A DNA stretch of 64,000 bases from Flectobacillus sp. BAB-3569 (GTDB lineage Bacteria; Bacteroidota; Bacteroidia; Cytophagales; Spirosomataceae). The translations under genes were made by a program, and so were the position numbers. The stretch is from assembly GCF_002270355.1 (NCBI RefSeq), contig NZ_NJFZ01000009.1, positions 372,001 to 436,000 of the forward strand, given 5' to 3'. Under the pieces are notes generated by a model. It made no database searches, was not told the origin of the DNA, and saw only the letters and a program-made list of their open reading frames with translations. Positions within the stretch are counted from its first letter, which is position 1; the number at the start of each line of letters is the position of its first letter. Below, in pieces: positions 27,218-35,753 of this stretch.

Positions 27218-28729
27218 ATGAAAAAATCAGTTCTTATTTCACTGACGGCTCTAAGCTTGTCAACAGGACTTTTTGTGTCCTCATGTAAACAAACCGAAAT
27301 GGAGTCAGCTCCTAAACCTGACGTCAATCTTTATCTTCTTGTTGACGGAACAAAACTAGCTAAAATCAATGCCATGCAGTCAGAAATGGCTACAGCAAAT
27401 GTAACAATTACAGGTTTGATGTCGGGCGATGCGCTTACTTCTATTGATTTTCGTCCTGCAACTGGCGAATTGTATGGTGTAAGTATGATGAACCGCCTCT
27501 ATGTCATCAACCAAGAAACAGGTATGGCGAGAGTCATTGGTGCAACAGCATTAAACCCAACCATCAGCGGAACTGCAGTTGGATTAGACTTTAACCCTAC
27601 GGTGGATAGAATTCGTTTGGTAACTAACACAGGTCAAAACCTTCGTATTCACCCTGAGACTGGCGCTGTTGCCGCGACAGACGGTGTTATCAATGGAGGA
27701 ATGAGTCCAACGATTGAATCTGTAGCTTATACAGGAAACATGGCTGGTTCGAGTACGACTATTTTGTATGACATCGATTCAAAAACAGATAAGTTGTACA
27801 AGCAAGACCCACCTAACAATGGTACTTTGGTAGAAGTTGGGGCATTAGGAGTTGATATATCTGCTTCTGGCGGATTTGATATTAATCCTGACGGTACAAA
27901 AGCGTTAACAGCTGTAAAAGTAAACAATGTTTGGGAATTACATCAAGTAGATTTGATGACCGGAAAACTCACTAAAATTGGGAATCTTCCTTCTGGTAAT
28001 ATTACGGGCTTGGCTATTCCAACTAATCCAGTGGCTTATGCAGTTGATGAGTCTAATAATTTAGTAATTTTTAATCCAAGTAATATCGGAACGCCAGTCT
28101 CAAAAGCTATTACTGGTCTGCAAACTGGTGAGTCGATTTTAGGTATAGATTTTCGTCCTGTAAACGGTCAATTGTATGCACTAGGTAGTACCAGCAGATT
28201 GTATTTGCTCAATACCTCATCAGGTGCTGCAACAGCCGTAGGAGCAGCACCGTTTGCAACCTTATTGTCTGGCGCATCTTTTGGGTTTGATTTTAACCCA
28301 ACGGTAGATAGAATCAGATGTGTAAGCAATACAGGTCAAAATTTAAGATTACATCCTGAAACAGGTGCAATTGCAGCAGTAGACGGCGCTTTAAATCCTG
28401 GAACACCTGCAATTACAGCATCGGCTTATACCAATAACTTTGCGGGCGCTACCACAACAGTTTTGTATAATATCGATGTGAATACAGACAAATTGACCAA
28501 ACAAGATCCACCAAACAACGGAACACAAGTTGAAGTAGGAGCTTTGGGAATCAATGTAGAATCAGCTAGTGGTTTTGATATTGGTAGTAGAAGTGGCACA
28601 GCTTATGCCGCATTAAGAGTGGGTAGTACTTCGGCACTTTATACGATTAATCTTACGACGGGTGCTGCAACAAAAGTGGCAGATTTGCCAGTGAATGTAA
28701 AAGCCTTTGCGTTAGGAACAGGTTTTTAA
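27218..28729 (+). CDS. Lipoprotein with two DUF4394 repeats
   Basis: 503 residues with a lipoprotein signal (LSTGLFVSSC, lipidated Cys near residue 23). Two halves of about 230 residues are clear duplicates: FDFNPTVDRIRLVTNTGQNL in the first matches FDFNPTVDRIRCVSNTGQNL in the second, and DPPNNGTLVEVGALGV matches DPPNNGTQVEVGALGI. DUF4394 proteins are likely beta-propeller-like and are exported. The function is unknown; a cell-surface or periplasmic binding role is inferred. Confidence 0.85.
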   Translation: MKKSVLISLTALSLSTGLFVSSCKQTEMESAPKPDVNLYLLVDGTKLAKINAMQSEMATANVTITGLMSGDALTSIDFRPATGELYGVSMMNRLYVINQETGMARVIGATALNPTISGTAVGLDFNPTVDRIRLVTNTGQNLRIHPETGAVAATDGVINGGMSPTIESVAYTGNMAGSSTTILYDIDSKTDKLYKQDPPNNGTLVEVGALGVDISASGGFDINPDGTKALTAVKVNNVWELHQVDLMTGKLTKIGNLPSGNITGLAIPTNPVAYAVDESNNLVIFNPSNIGTPVSKAITGLQTGESILGIDFRPVNGQLYALGSTSRLYLLNTSSGAATAVGAAPFATLLSGASFGFDFNPTVDRIRCVSNTGQNLRLHPETGAIAAVDGALNPGTPAITASAYTNNFAGATTTVLYNIDVNTDKLTKQDPPNNGTQVEVGALGINVESASGFDIGSRSGTAYAALRVGSTSALYTINLTTGAATKVADLPVNVKAFALGTGF

Positions 28730-28730
28730 T

Positions 28731-28772
28731 GATTAGGCTTTAGGCGGTCGGCATTGAGCTTTCGGCAAATTG
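28731..28772. repeat. Degenerate GGCTTT/TCGGC intergenic repeat
   Basis: The segment contains TAGGCTTTAGGCGGTCGGC and GAGCTTTCGGC just after the DUF4394 gene. Related text occurs at 33958-33998, 42602-42633 and 62460-62523, always between genes. Confidence 0.45.
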
Positions 28773-28827
28773 TTTCCTTTATTTATTCAAAAACATATTT
28801 ATAATTTTAGCTTACTGTATATGAGAT

Positions 28828-28861
28828 AAAAAGGTGTTAGTGAAAACTAACACCTTTTTTT
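28828..28861 (+). terminator. Terminator after the DUF4394 gene
   Basis: AAAAAGGTGTTAG (28828-28840), loop TGAAAA, CTAACACCTTTTTTT (28847-28861). The stem is perfect with A and T flanks, so it can act for the convergent PhyH gene as well. Confidence 0.92.
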
Positions 28862-28874
28862 ATGCCTTCTCATT

Positions 28875-29582
28875 TCATCTTTCTGCCCATTCCAAACCAT
28901 TGGGTAATTCAGCATTGGCAAATTCTAAATGTATGACTTTTCTAGGTTGAAGATTGGTGGTTCGTTTGGAGCTGTGGAGTAGGAGGGGTTTCATCAGCAT
29001 AACACCGCCTTTTTCTACAGGACAGACTTTTTCAGAAGTATTACTCCAATCAATCAGCTCTGGTCTCAAAATACCTTTATTATGCGACTCGGGAATTATG
29101 TATAAAGCCCCATTTTCGGCAGAGGTATCATCCAAATGAATCCTCAGCGTAACCATCTGTTCTAAGATAGATAAAGGCGGTTGTACAGCAAAATTATCAG
29201 GTTTGATTGTCCATGGTCCAAAGCCTTCAGTCTCTATTTTTTGGTTGACAGAAATAGTCAAGTCCTGATGATAAGCCACATACCAATTTGAATCAGCAGG
29301 TTTGTCGAAATAGATACTTTTTACAAGAAAATAATTTTCTCCAAGTAACTCAGCAAGAATAGATTTGAGTTTTGGACTAAAAACCATTGGATACACCTCA
29401 GGGACTTCCAGCAAAAATCGACGTATCGCAAATAAATTATTGGATCTCCTGAAGTTAGCTTTATCTTTTGTATTGATCTCAATAGTCTTTACTATATCTG
29501 AAATCTCCGCCTCAGAGTATATGGAAGGACAAAAAGCAAAGCCTTGTTTGTTGAGATCATCAAGTGTAGCTCTCATATTCAT
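28875..29582 (-). CDS. Phytanoyl-CoA dioxygenase (PhyH) family protein
   Basis: A second PhyH-type Fe(II)/2-oxoglutarate oxygenase, 235 residues. AYHQDLTISV supplies the HxD iron ligands near residue 120. The distal His is in LLLHSSKRTTN and the 2-oxoglutarate-binding Arg may be in the same segment or in PRKVIHLEF. TSAENGALYIIPESH is the usual PhyH core. It shares only the fold motifs with the PhyH at 15677 and lies in a different context, next to an outer-membrane protein gene, so its substrate is probably different. Confidence 0.85.
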   Translation of the reverse strand: MNMRATLDDLNKQGFAFCPSIYSEAEISDIVKTIEINTKDKANFRRSNNLFAIRRFLLEVPEVYPMVFSPKLKSILAELLGENYFLVKSIYFDKPADSNWYVAYHQDLTISVNQKIETEGFGPWTIKPDNFAVQPPLSILEQMVTLRIHLDDTSAENGALYIIPESHNKGILRPELIDWSNTSEKVCPVEKGGVMLMKPLLLHSSKRTTNLQPRKVIHLEFANAELPNGLEWAER

Positions 29583-29600
29583 ATGGTAAATAAATGTTTT

Positions 29601-31160
29601 TTATCTCTTCCAAAACATCATTTTCTGGAAAATAGATTTTTCGCTGTCCTCTTCATACCAGCATGAATTTGGGAGGGTTGGCCCTTTGCTGTATATCGGT
29701 AAATTTACTCCAAAATACGCATCAAATCCTTTGGGATTGCCCAAGTTCAATAATGAACCTAGGTTATCTGTACCTATGAATACTGGCCCAAGTCTTGTTG
29801 CTAAACCAAAACCAAATTTGCTGTAATTATCGAACAATACTAAAGGCATACTTACCTCTACCCATTTTCTTTCGTATCGTGGGGTAATACTTAGCAAGGA
29901 GGGTGTTCTTAGTCCTCTGGTTTTGCTAGTAGTTAGATTTTGAACCCAATACCCCGCCACATATACGTGAGGTTTTACTTGATAATCTGCGGTGACTTGC
30001 AAGGTAGCTGGCAAAATTGTCATGAACTGTTGCTCATTGTTACCAGGTCCTGCTCCTAATTTATTGTTGATTTGATTAAACAAAGCATCAAATCCGCGAG
30101 AGCCTCTAAAATCTTCTCTTGTAAAGGATGTATTATTAATAGATAAATCCCAGCTGTTAGCATAGAATTGGTTATTGTAATTGAGGTATCCAATATCATT
30201 GAGCGATGCTCCAAACTTATATTTGTATTTGTTTTTGCTCGCATCGAGTTTTCGCCTTCCTTTTTCTCTATAAGTGTATTTGCTTATATCAGGACGATAT
30301 TCATACACAAATCCAAGATCTAAGCCCCAGCCACCACCTGCTGCGTCTCCTCCCAACAACCAACCTAATGAAGGACTGGCATTTTTCAAGGCATCTTCAT
30401 CTGTATAACCGTATTGAAGCTTCAGCGAATTAATCAGTAGGGTATTATTTACAGGGTTTCTAAAATCAGGTATAATTTGATAATTGGCTTCATTAATGAG
30501 AGCATAAGCCGCATATATTCCCGCTAATCGTTTCGCCGTTACACCAACCTTGATATATTCTTCATCATTGTCGACTAACGTTTGTCCATAGGTTATTCCA
30601 ACTTCTGCATAGCTATTAAGATTGACCATCATGTTTTTGAGGTCATACCCTATGGTACTTGGTTGGACGTTGTCAATGCCATAATACATAGCCTGTGCAA
30701 AATCACTATCTACATTGGTAGCGCTCATGCCTGCACGCACACGTGTTGTCAATGCTACAGAACGAGTTTCGTTGATGGTGTATAGAGCCGAAGGTCCACG
30801 TGTATCGGTAAGTGCGTATACAGACTCAATTGAGCCATTGGGGTTGGGAGTCAAATATTCATCTTTATAAACAATTACCCCTTTTGCATTACGATAAGTA
30901 TCAGAAACGCTATTGGTAAACATTGATAAATACGAATAAGGCGCATTCCATCCAAAATAGCTATTGGTAGCAAATGCATCGTTGGCAGCAATATTCAAAT
31001 AAAACTTATATCGAGAATCTGTAACATTAGCAGGATTTACATAGATCGCATTTGTACCTGCATAGTTACTGTTGGCAATACCCAACCATTGTTGCGCTTG
31101 TGAGATAGTTGGCAAGAAGCAAATACCTATACCTATTAGGGCAAGTAATCTTTTTAACAT
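29601..31160 (-). CDS. DUF5723-type outer-membrane protein
   Basis: 519 residues with signal peptide ending ICFLPTISQAQ. The mature start QQWLGIANSNYAGTNAIYVN followed by PANVTDSRYKFYLNI resembles DUF5723 proteins of Bacteroidota, which are predicted beta-barrels rich in aromatic strand ends (YDLKNMMVNLNSYAEVGITY, GWGLDLGFVYEYRP, KFGFGLATRLGPVFIG). It is probably a structural or transport barrel of unknown cargo. The PhyH gene follows 18 bases downstream and could be co-transcribed. Confidence 0.75.
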   Translation of the reverse strand: MLKRLLALIGIGICFLPTISQAQQWLGIANSNYAGTNAIYVNPANVTDSRYKFYLNIAANDAFATNSYFGWNAPYSYLSMFTNSVSDTYRNAKGVIVYKDEYLTPNPNGSIESVYALTDTRGPSALYTINETRSVALTTRVRAGMSATNVDSDFAQAMYYGIDNVQPSTIGYDLKNMMVNLNSYAEVGITYGQTLVDNDEEYIKVGVTAKRLAGIYAAYALINEANYQIIPDFRNPVNNTLLINSLKLQYGYTDEDALKNASPSLGWLLGGDAAGGGWGLDLGFVYEYRPDISKYTYREKGRRKLDASKNKYKYKFGASLNDIGYLNYNNQFYANSWDLSINNTSFTREDFRGSRGFDALFNQINNKLGAGPGNNEQQFMTILPATLQVTADYQVKPHVYVAGYWVQNLTTSKTRGLRTPSLLSITPRYERKWVEVSMPLVLFDNYSKFGFGLATRLGPVFIGTDNLGSLLNLGNPKGFDAYFGVNLPIYSKGPTLPNSCWYEEDSEKSIFQKMMFWKR

Positions 31161-31734
31161 GTATTATAAAGCCTATGAGTTGTTTTAACGATTGATTTAT
31201 GTATGGGTAACGAGTCGGTGTGAGAGGAATAAAGTATAATACTTATTTGTGGGTGCAAATGTAATAAGGTTGGTTTAATTTATTCGAAAGAGCTTCAATT
31301 CTATCGGACTGAATATTAAACTCTAAATATAGATTCATTATTGTATGATAATTTTATAAAGCCATTTTAGTTTCTTTTTGATAATTTAATTTTATTCTAA
31401 CCCCTAATTCAAGACAAAATTCGTTAATTAGTCTGTTACTTTGCAAAACGTTTTGATTAAACGTTTAAATATTGGTATTTACCGTAGTAAAACCAAAGTT
31501 AAAACGAGTCTATTTCTAAATATGGTTTGTCTTGGATTAATCAAATAATGATTTGGGATAAATGAAGAGATTTTTTTTAGAGTCAAAAAATACTCGTAAA
31601 ATTGTTGTATAATTTTAAGTGAGGTCTTGGATATTTCTAAGTATATTATTTTTGAAGTGAAAAATTATATAAAAATTGGAAAAATAATATAATTAATGCT
31701 TTTGCAACTGTTTGCGCTATTTTTTTGCGAAAAT
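31161..31734. other. AT-rich gene-free region upstream of pfkA
   Basis: This long divergent spacer is strongly AT-rich. A second -7-like box TTACTTTG (31436-31443) lies 395 bases before pfkA, and no gene, RNA motif or repeat is convincing in it. Confidence 0.45.
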
Positions 31735-31767
31735 GATTCGAAACCTCATTTTTAAGCAATAAATTTG
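31735..31767 (+). promoter_or_regulatory. Promoter of pfkA
   Basis: TTTG (31735-31738), 21 bases, then TAAATTTG (31760-31767), the same boxes and nearly the same spacing as the tRNA-Leu promoter. The predicted leader is about 65 bases. Confidence 0.62.
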
Positions 31768-31838
31768 CAGTGATTTGCATAAAAAGCAAATAATATTTGG
31801 GATTTAGCTTAACCGACTAAAAATAATAAATTGTCTAT

Positions 31839-32810
31839 ATGAAAAGAGTCGCAGTATTTACCTCTGGGGGTGATGCTCCGGGTATGAATGCTTGTATTAG
31901 AGCGGTTGTACGTGGGGGTTTACATTATGGCCTAGAGATGTTCGGAATTATCCGAGGCTACAACGGAATGATCAAAGGTGATATCATTCCTCTTAATTCT
32001 CAATCAGTTAGTAACATCGTTCAACGTGGTGGTACTATCCTGAAATCAGCTCGTTCAAAAGAGTTTATGACTCCCGAAGGTCGTAAAAAAGGCTATGATC
32101 AGCTAAAAGCACATGGTATCGATGGCCTTATTGCTATTGGTGGTAACGGTACTTTTACAGGAGCTGAGATTTTCTTTAACGAATTCCAAATTCCAACGGT
32201 TGGAGCACCAGGAACCATTGATAACGATTTGTATGGTACTGATTACACCATTGGTTTTGATACTGCTGTAAATACAGCTTTGGATGCCATCGACAAAATC
32301 CGTGATACAGCTGATTCGCATGATCGTATCTTCTTTATCGAAGTAATGGGCCGTGACTCTGGTTATATCGCTATGCAGTCTGGTATTTCTGGTGGTGCCG
32401 AGTCTATCTTGATTCCTGAAGAAAGACAAACGGTAGAGGATGTGGTATCTGTTTTGAAAGCTGGTTTTGATAGAAAGAAATCTTCTTCTATTGTAATTGT
32501 AGCAGAGGGTGACGAGGAAGGTCATGCAGCTGAGGTTGCAGAAAAAATTAAAGCAACTATCGATGTACCTGTAGATATCCGTGTTACCAACTTAGGTCAC
32601 ATCCAACGTGGTGGTAGTCCAACTGCTTATGACCGTATTTTGTCAAGCCGTTTGGGTCTTGGTGCATTAGAAGGATTGTTGAATGGACAGAAAAATGTAA
32701 TGGCTGGTATCGTAAATGATGAGTTGATTTACACACCATTCCACGACACAATTACCAAGAAAAAATTAATCAATAGTGATTTGTTGAGAATGGCATCGAT
32801 TCTTCGATAA
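31839..32810 (+). CDS. pfkA: 6-phosphofructokinase
   Basis: Phosphorylates fructose 6-phosphate in glycolysis. The 323 residues are the usual PfkA length. Motifs are GGDAPGMNACIRAVVR (nucleotide site) at the start, GGNGTFTGA near residue 101, PGTIDNDLYGTDYTIGFDT with the catalytic Asp, VMGRDSGYIA and GHIQRGGSPTAYDR. Gly after the Asn favours the ATP-dependent rather than the pyrophosphate type, in which an Asp stands there. The Asn replaces the usual Asp of GGDGS, which contacts Mg-ATP in the E. coli enzyme. The gene is monocistronic with its own promoter. Confidence 0.95.
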   Translation: MKRVAVFTSGGDAPGMNACIRAVVRGGLHYGLEMFGIIRGYNGMIKGDIIPLNSQSVSNIVQRGGTILKSARSKEFMTPEGRKKGYDQLKAHGIDGLIAIGGNGTFTGAEIFFNEFQIPTVGAPGTIDNDLYGTDYTIGFDTAVNTALDAIDKIRDTADSHDRIFFIEVMGRDSGYIAMQSGISGGAESILIPEERQTVEDVVSVLKAGFDRKKSSSIVIVAEGDEEGHAAEVAEKIKATIDVPVDIRVTNLGHIQRGGSPTAYDRILSSRLGLGALEGLLNGQKNVMAGIVNDELIYTPFHDTITKKKLINSDLLRMASILR

Positions 32811-32826
32811 GATTCTAAATCAAAAA

Positions 32827-32858
32827 CTAGAGCTCATGGCATTGTGCCAAAGCTCTAG
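32827..32858 (+). terminator. Hairpin after pfkA
   Basis: CTAGAGCT (32827-32834) and AGCTCTAG (32851-32858), with an inner TGGCA/TGCCA pair. No T run follows, so it may be a 3' stabilising stem. Confidence 0.45.
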
Positions 32859-32879
32859 CCATGCAATACTGAAATAAGG

Positions 32880-32910
32880 TTTTACAGATTTTCTGTAAAA
32901 TAAAATTTTT
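32880..32910 (+). terminator. Terminator candidate after pfkA
   Basis: TTTTACAGA (32880-32888), loop TTT, TCTGTAAAA (32892-32900), then TAAAATTTTT. The stem is perfect but AT-rich. Confidence 0.5.
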
Positions 32911-32992
32911 CGGGTGAAGAGTGGTAGTGAGTTTTTCACTATGTACTTTTCACTCAAAAGTTGATGGTAACCTTACATCTTTATCCTTTCTT

Positions 32993-33769
32993 TTAGCAAT
33001 ATCCCATTGCCCTGTAAACGCAATACCCAATTATTTCGTGGATTAACTGATAAGCCTCAGCTAAGGCTTGTTCACTCGGTATAAAAAGTGTATCGGGTGT
33101 ATATCCTATGTCTATTGCTCTTATGGCACAACTGTATAAAGTGGTATTCAGACCAGCTTTTTGAAAACAACCTATTGCTCTTCGTCCATGAAAGGCGGAG
33201 GTAAATAGTACACTTGTTTTGAGTTGAGGAAAATTATGTAAAATTTGAGCACAATAAAGGGCATTTTCTCTCGTATTACGTGCTTTAGTCTCTAAGAGAA
33301 TATCCTCTGGTTTTATCCCTAATTCGATTAAAATCTGTTGCGTTTTAGCAGTTTCAGAATCGTGTTCATTATTCAATGGATTGATGCTGACATCGCCGCC
33401 CGAAATAATAATTTTTTTCAATAGCCCTCTTTTATACATTCTCAAAGGTTGAAGAAATCTATCAGCAGTTTTTCCTGAAAAAATTTGTTCACGATTACAC
33501 TCACGATTCATCATCATGCCTCCCGAAATAATAATTCCAACATCATATCGTTGAGCGAATGGACTTGTTGGAGGAGGAGTTTCCCATAAATGATATCCCC
33601 AGTTGACAATTGTACTGTTTCCTAATAGTAGCAGGATTCCTAAACTTGTGCAAAGTAGTATTTTCTTAAGCCTCAAAGATTTGGTGATAATGCCCCAAAT
33701 AAGCGTTATCGTAATCAAGCTAATAGGCATGAAAATATAAAACAAGAGTTTGGAAAGGATAAAAAACAT
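32993..33769 (-). CDS. YdcF/ElyC family membrane protein (DUF218)
   Basis: 258 residues with two N-terminal membrane helices (ISLITITLIWGIITK and LLCTSLGILLLLGNSTIVNW) followed by a periplasmic DUF218 domain. The domain shows DVGIIISGGMM, KIIISGGDV, PEDILLETKARNTRENALY and VLFTSAFHGRRAIGCF, all typical. ElyC and SanA relatives take part in envelope polymer maintenance in E. coli, but the catalytic role is not settled. The gene is alone on its strand. Confidence 0.85.
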   Translation of the reverse strand: MFFILSKLLFYIFMPISLITITLIWGIITKSLRLKKILLCTSLGILLLLGNSTIVNWGYHLWETPPPTSPFAQRYDVGIIISGGMMMNRECNREQIFSGKTADRFLQPLRMYKRGLLKKIIISGGDVSINPLNNEHDSETAKTQQILIELGIKPEDILLETKARNTRENALYCAQILHNFPQLKTSVLFTSAFHGRRAIGCFQKAGLNTTLYSCAIRAIDIGYTPDTLFIPSEQALAEAYQLIHEIIGYCVYRAMGYC

Positions 33770-34214
33770 CGTTTGATAGGGATAAATATGTCTTACAGAT
33801 AAATTTGAAAGTATTTGGCAGGCTTCCTATTCATCTGAAAGGAAGTTTAGATAAATTTGTAAATTCGAATCTAAAATAGAGGAAATAATCAAGTGCTTTT
33901 GGCATATTACAGAATTTCACTTGGTTTACTTTGATAATATTATTCATAATAGCGTTTGACACTAGGCTTTCAGATATCGGCTCTCGGCGCTGGGCTTTTG
34001 TAAAAAGCATGTCTTTGGCTATTAAAAAAAGTTTAAAATTCTTTGCCTAGTGCCTAGGCAATCTTACTTTATACTATTACTTAGCAGGACTGTAACTCCC
34101 CATTTGCTATTCCTGTGTAAGAGTTCGATGAACAGGATTTAGATAAAAATTACACTTGGCTCGATATACAATATTAACTTACATAAATTGTTATTTCAAT
34201 CTTACTTACATACA
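33770..34214. other. Gene-free region with a degenerate repeat
   Basis: The only recognisable element is the GGCTTTCAG/CGGCTCTCGGC repeat at 33958-33998, related to three others in the window. The rest is AT-rich and should include the divergent promoters of the YdcF-like and thioredoxin-like genes. Confidence 0.45.
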
Positions 34215-35660
34215 ATGAAGCATTATTCTAAACAAATTTTTCTATTCCTTCTTGTCCTATTGTTCGGTTCACAAAGCTTTGCCCAAACACCAAGCAGTTT
34301 TTCAATCAAAGGAAAAATTAATGGCATTAAAGATACAACTGTCTTTCTTGCGCATTATTTTGGGTACAACCAACAAGTCATAAAAGATACTGCAAAAGTA
34401 GATAGTTACGGACAATTTCATTTTAAAGGCACAAAAGAATTACCAGAAGGTTTGTATTTGATTGCTTTACCCAAAGGCAAATACTTGGACGTGGTGATTG
34501 GTAATACCAATTTTTCTTTTGAAACAGATACGACCAATCTAATTGGAAAAATGAAAGTAACTGGCTCGAAAGAAAATGAATTATTTTTTGGCTTTCAACA
34601 AGAAATGTCTTCAAAGTTTGAAAAACTCAAACAATTAGACGCTATGCGTCGCCAAAAGAAAGATGCTGGTTCTGAGGCAGCATTCAAAAAACAACAAACT
34701 GACATAGAGTCATTTCAGAAGACTTGGTTAGAACAAAATAAAGGTTCATTTGTGGTAAAATTGATTAAAGCTGCGCAAGAACCAGAAGTTCCAGCCTATG
34801 GCAAACCCATAGTTACTAAAGCTGACTCGTCGGCAATGTATCAGTTTCAGTTCTCTTATTATAAGTCACATTTCTGGGACAACTTCGACTTGGGTGATGA
34901 GCGCTTGATGAGAACGCCATTTTATCAGAAAAAATTAGAAAGATATTTTGAGGACTTGACGGTTCAACAATCAGATTCAATTTCACTTGAGGCTGATAAA
35001 ATTTTATCAAAAGTAAAAGGAAGAGATATTCGTCGTTACACGATATATAAAATCACTAGTTCGTACGAAAACCCTAAAATTTTGGGTGTAGATGGCGCTT
35101 TTGTTCACATGGCTGAAAAATACTACATTGGCGAGCCAGCACTTTGGGATACAAGTACAGTGCGCAAAATGAAAGAAAGAATTGCGATTGTAAAACCTTT
35201 ATTAAATGGCAAGCCTTTTCCTGATATGTATTTGACAGATACCCTCGGAAGAGAAATTGATATTCGTCGTATTCCTGCTGATTATACTGTGGTATTTATT
35301 TACGACCCAGAATGTAGCCATTGTAGAGAATCCGCTCCTAAATTGGCAAAAATGTATCCTGCCCTTAAACAGAAAAATGTTAGAGTATTAGCCGCATCTA
35401 TTGATCGTAGTGCTCCTAAATGGAAGAAGTTTATCAAAGAGTTTAAGTTTGAATCGATGATTAATGGGATAGATATTCATAAAAATCCTCAGACAGGCAA
35501 GGAAGAATACTATACCGATTTTAAAAATCTTTTTGATGTGTACGCTACTCCAGTGATTTATGTGCTGGACAAAGACAAAAAAATTATAGCCAAGCGTCTG
35601 CCACTCGAACAAATCGAGGATTTTATAGATTTCCATAAAAAACAAAATATTAAAAAATAA
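34215..35660 (+). CDS. Exported TlpA-like thioredoxin-fold protein with DUF4369-like N-terminus
   Basis: About 481 residues. The signal peptide is MKHYSKQIFLFLLVLL to SQSFAQ; an in-frame ATG at 34188 would add nine residues before it and is less likely. The N-terminal domain (KGKINGIKDTTVFLAHYFG) resembles DUF4369, a middle helical part resembles DUF5106, and the C-terminal thioredoxin fold carries the redox motif CSHC in YDPECSHCRESAP and the cis-proline in YATPVIYVLD. It probably reduces or oxidises periplasmic disulfides. A paralogue follows after 93 bases with a terminator between them. Confidence 0.88.
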   Translation: MKHYSKQIFLFLLVLLFGSQSFAQTPSSFSIKGKINGIKDTTVFLAHYFGYNQQVIKDTAKVDSYGQFHFKGTKELPEGLYLIALPKGKYLDVVIGNTNFSFETDTTNLIGKMKVTGSKENELFFGFQQEMSSKFEKLKQLDAMRRQKKDAGSEAAFKKQQTDIESFQKTWLEQNKGSFVVKLIKAAQEPEVPAYGKPIVTKADSSAMYQFQFSYYKSHFWDNFDLGDERLMRTPFYQKKLERYFEDLTVQQSDSISLEADKILSKVKGRDIRRYTIYKITSSYENPKILGVDGAFVHMAEKYYIGEPALWDTSTVRKMKERIAIVKPLLNGKPFPDMYLTDTLGREIDIRRIPADYTVVFIYDPECSHCRESAPKLAKMYPALKQKNVRVLAASIDRSAPKWKKFIKEFKFESMINGIDIHKNPQTGKEEYYTDFKNLFDVYATPVIYVLDKDKKIIAKRLPLEQIEDFIDFHKKQNIKK

Positions 35661-35664
35661 TTCG

Positions 35665-35703
35665 AATGGCACAGCCCACCAAGCTGTGCCATTTGTTATT
35701 TTT
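35665..35703 (+). terminator. Terminator between the two thioredoxin-like genes
   Basis: AATGGCACAGC (35665-35675) and GCTGTGCCATT (35683-35693) form a perfect 11-bp stem followed by TGTTATTTTT. Confidence 0.82.
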
Positions 35704-35753
35704 GGATGCTGTAGTATTAGCCCTCCGTTTCAACCATACTTATCACTAGTTTT

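Noticed and set aside
31161-31734. Riboswitch upstream of pfkA
   Set aside because: The closer promoter gives a short leader; no conserved aptamer pattern is visible in the AT-rich region.
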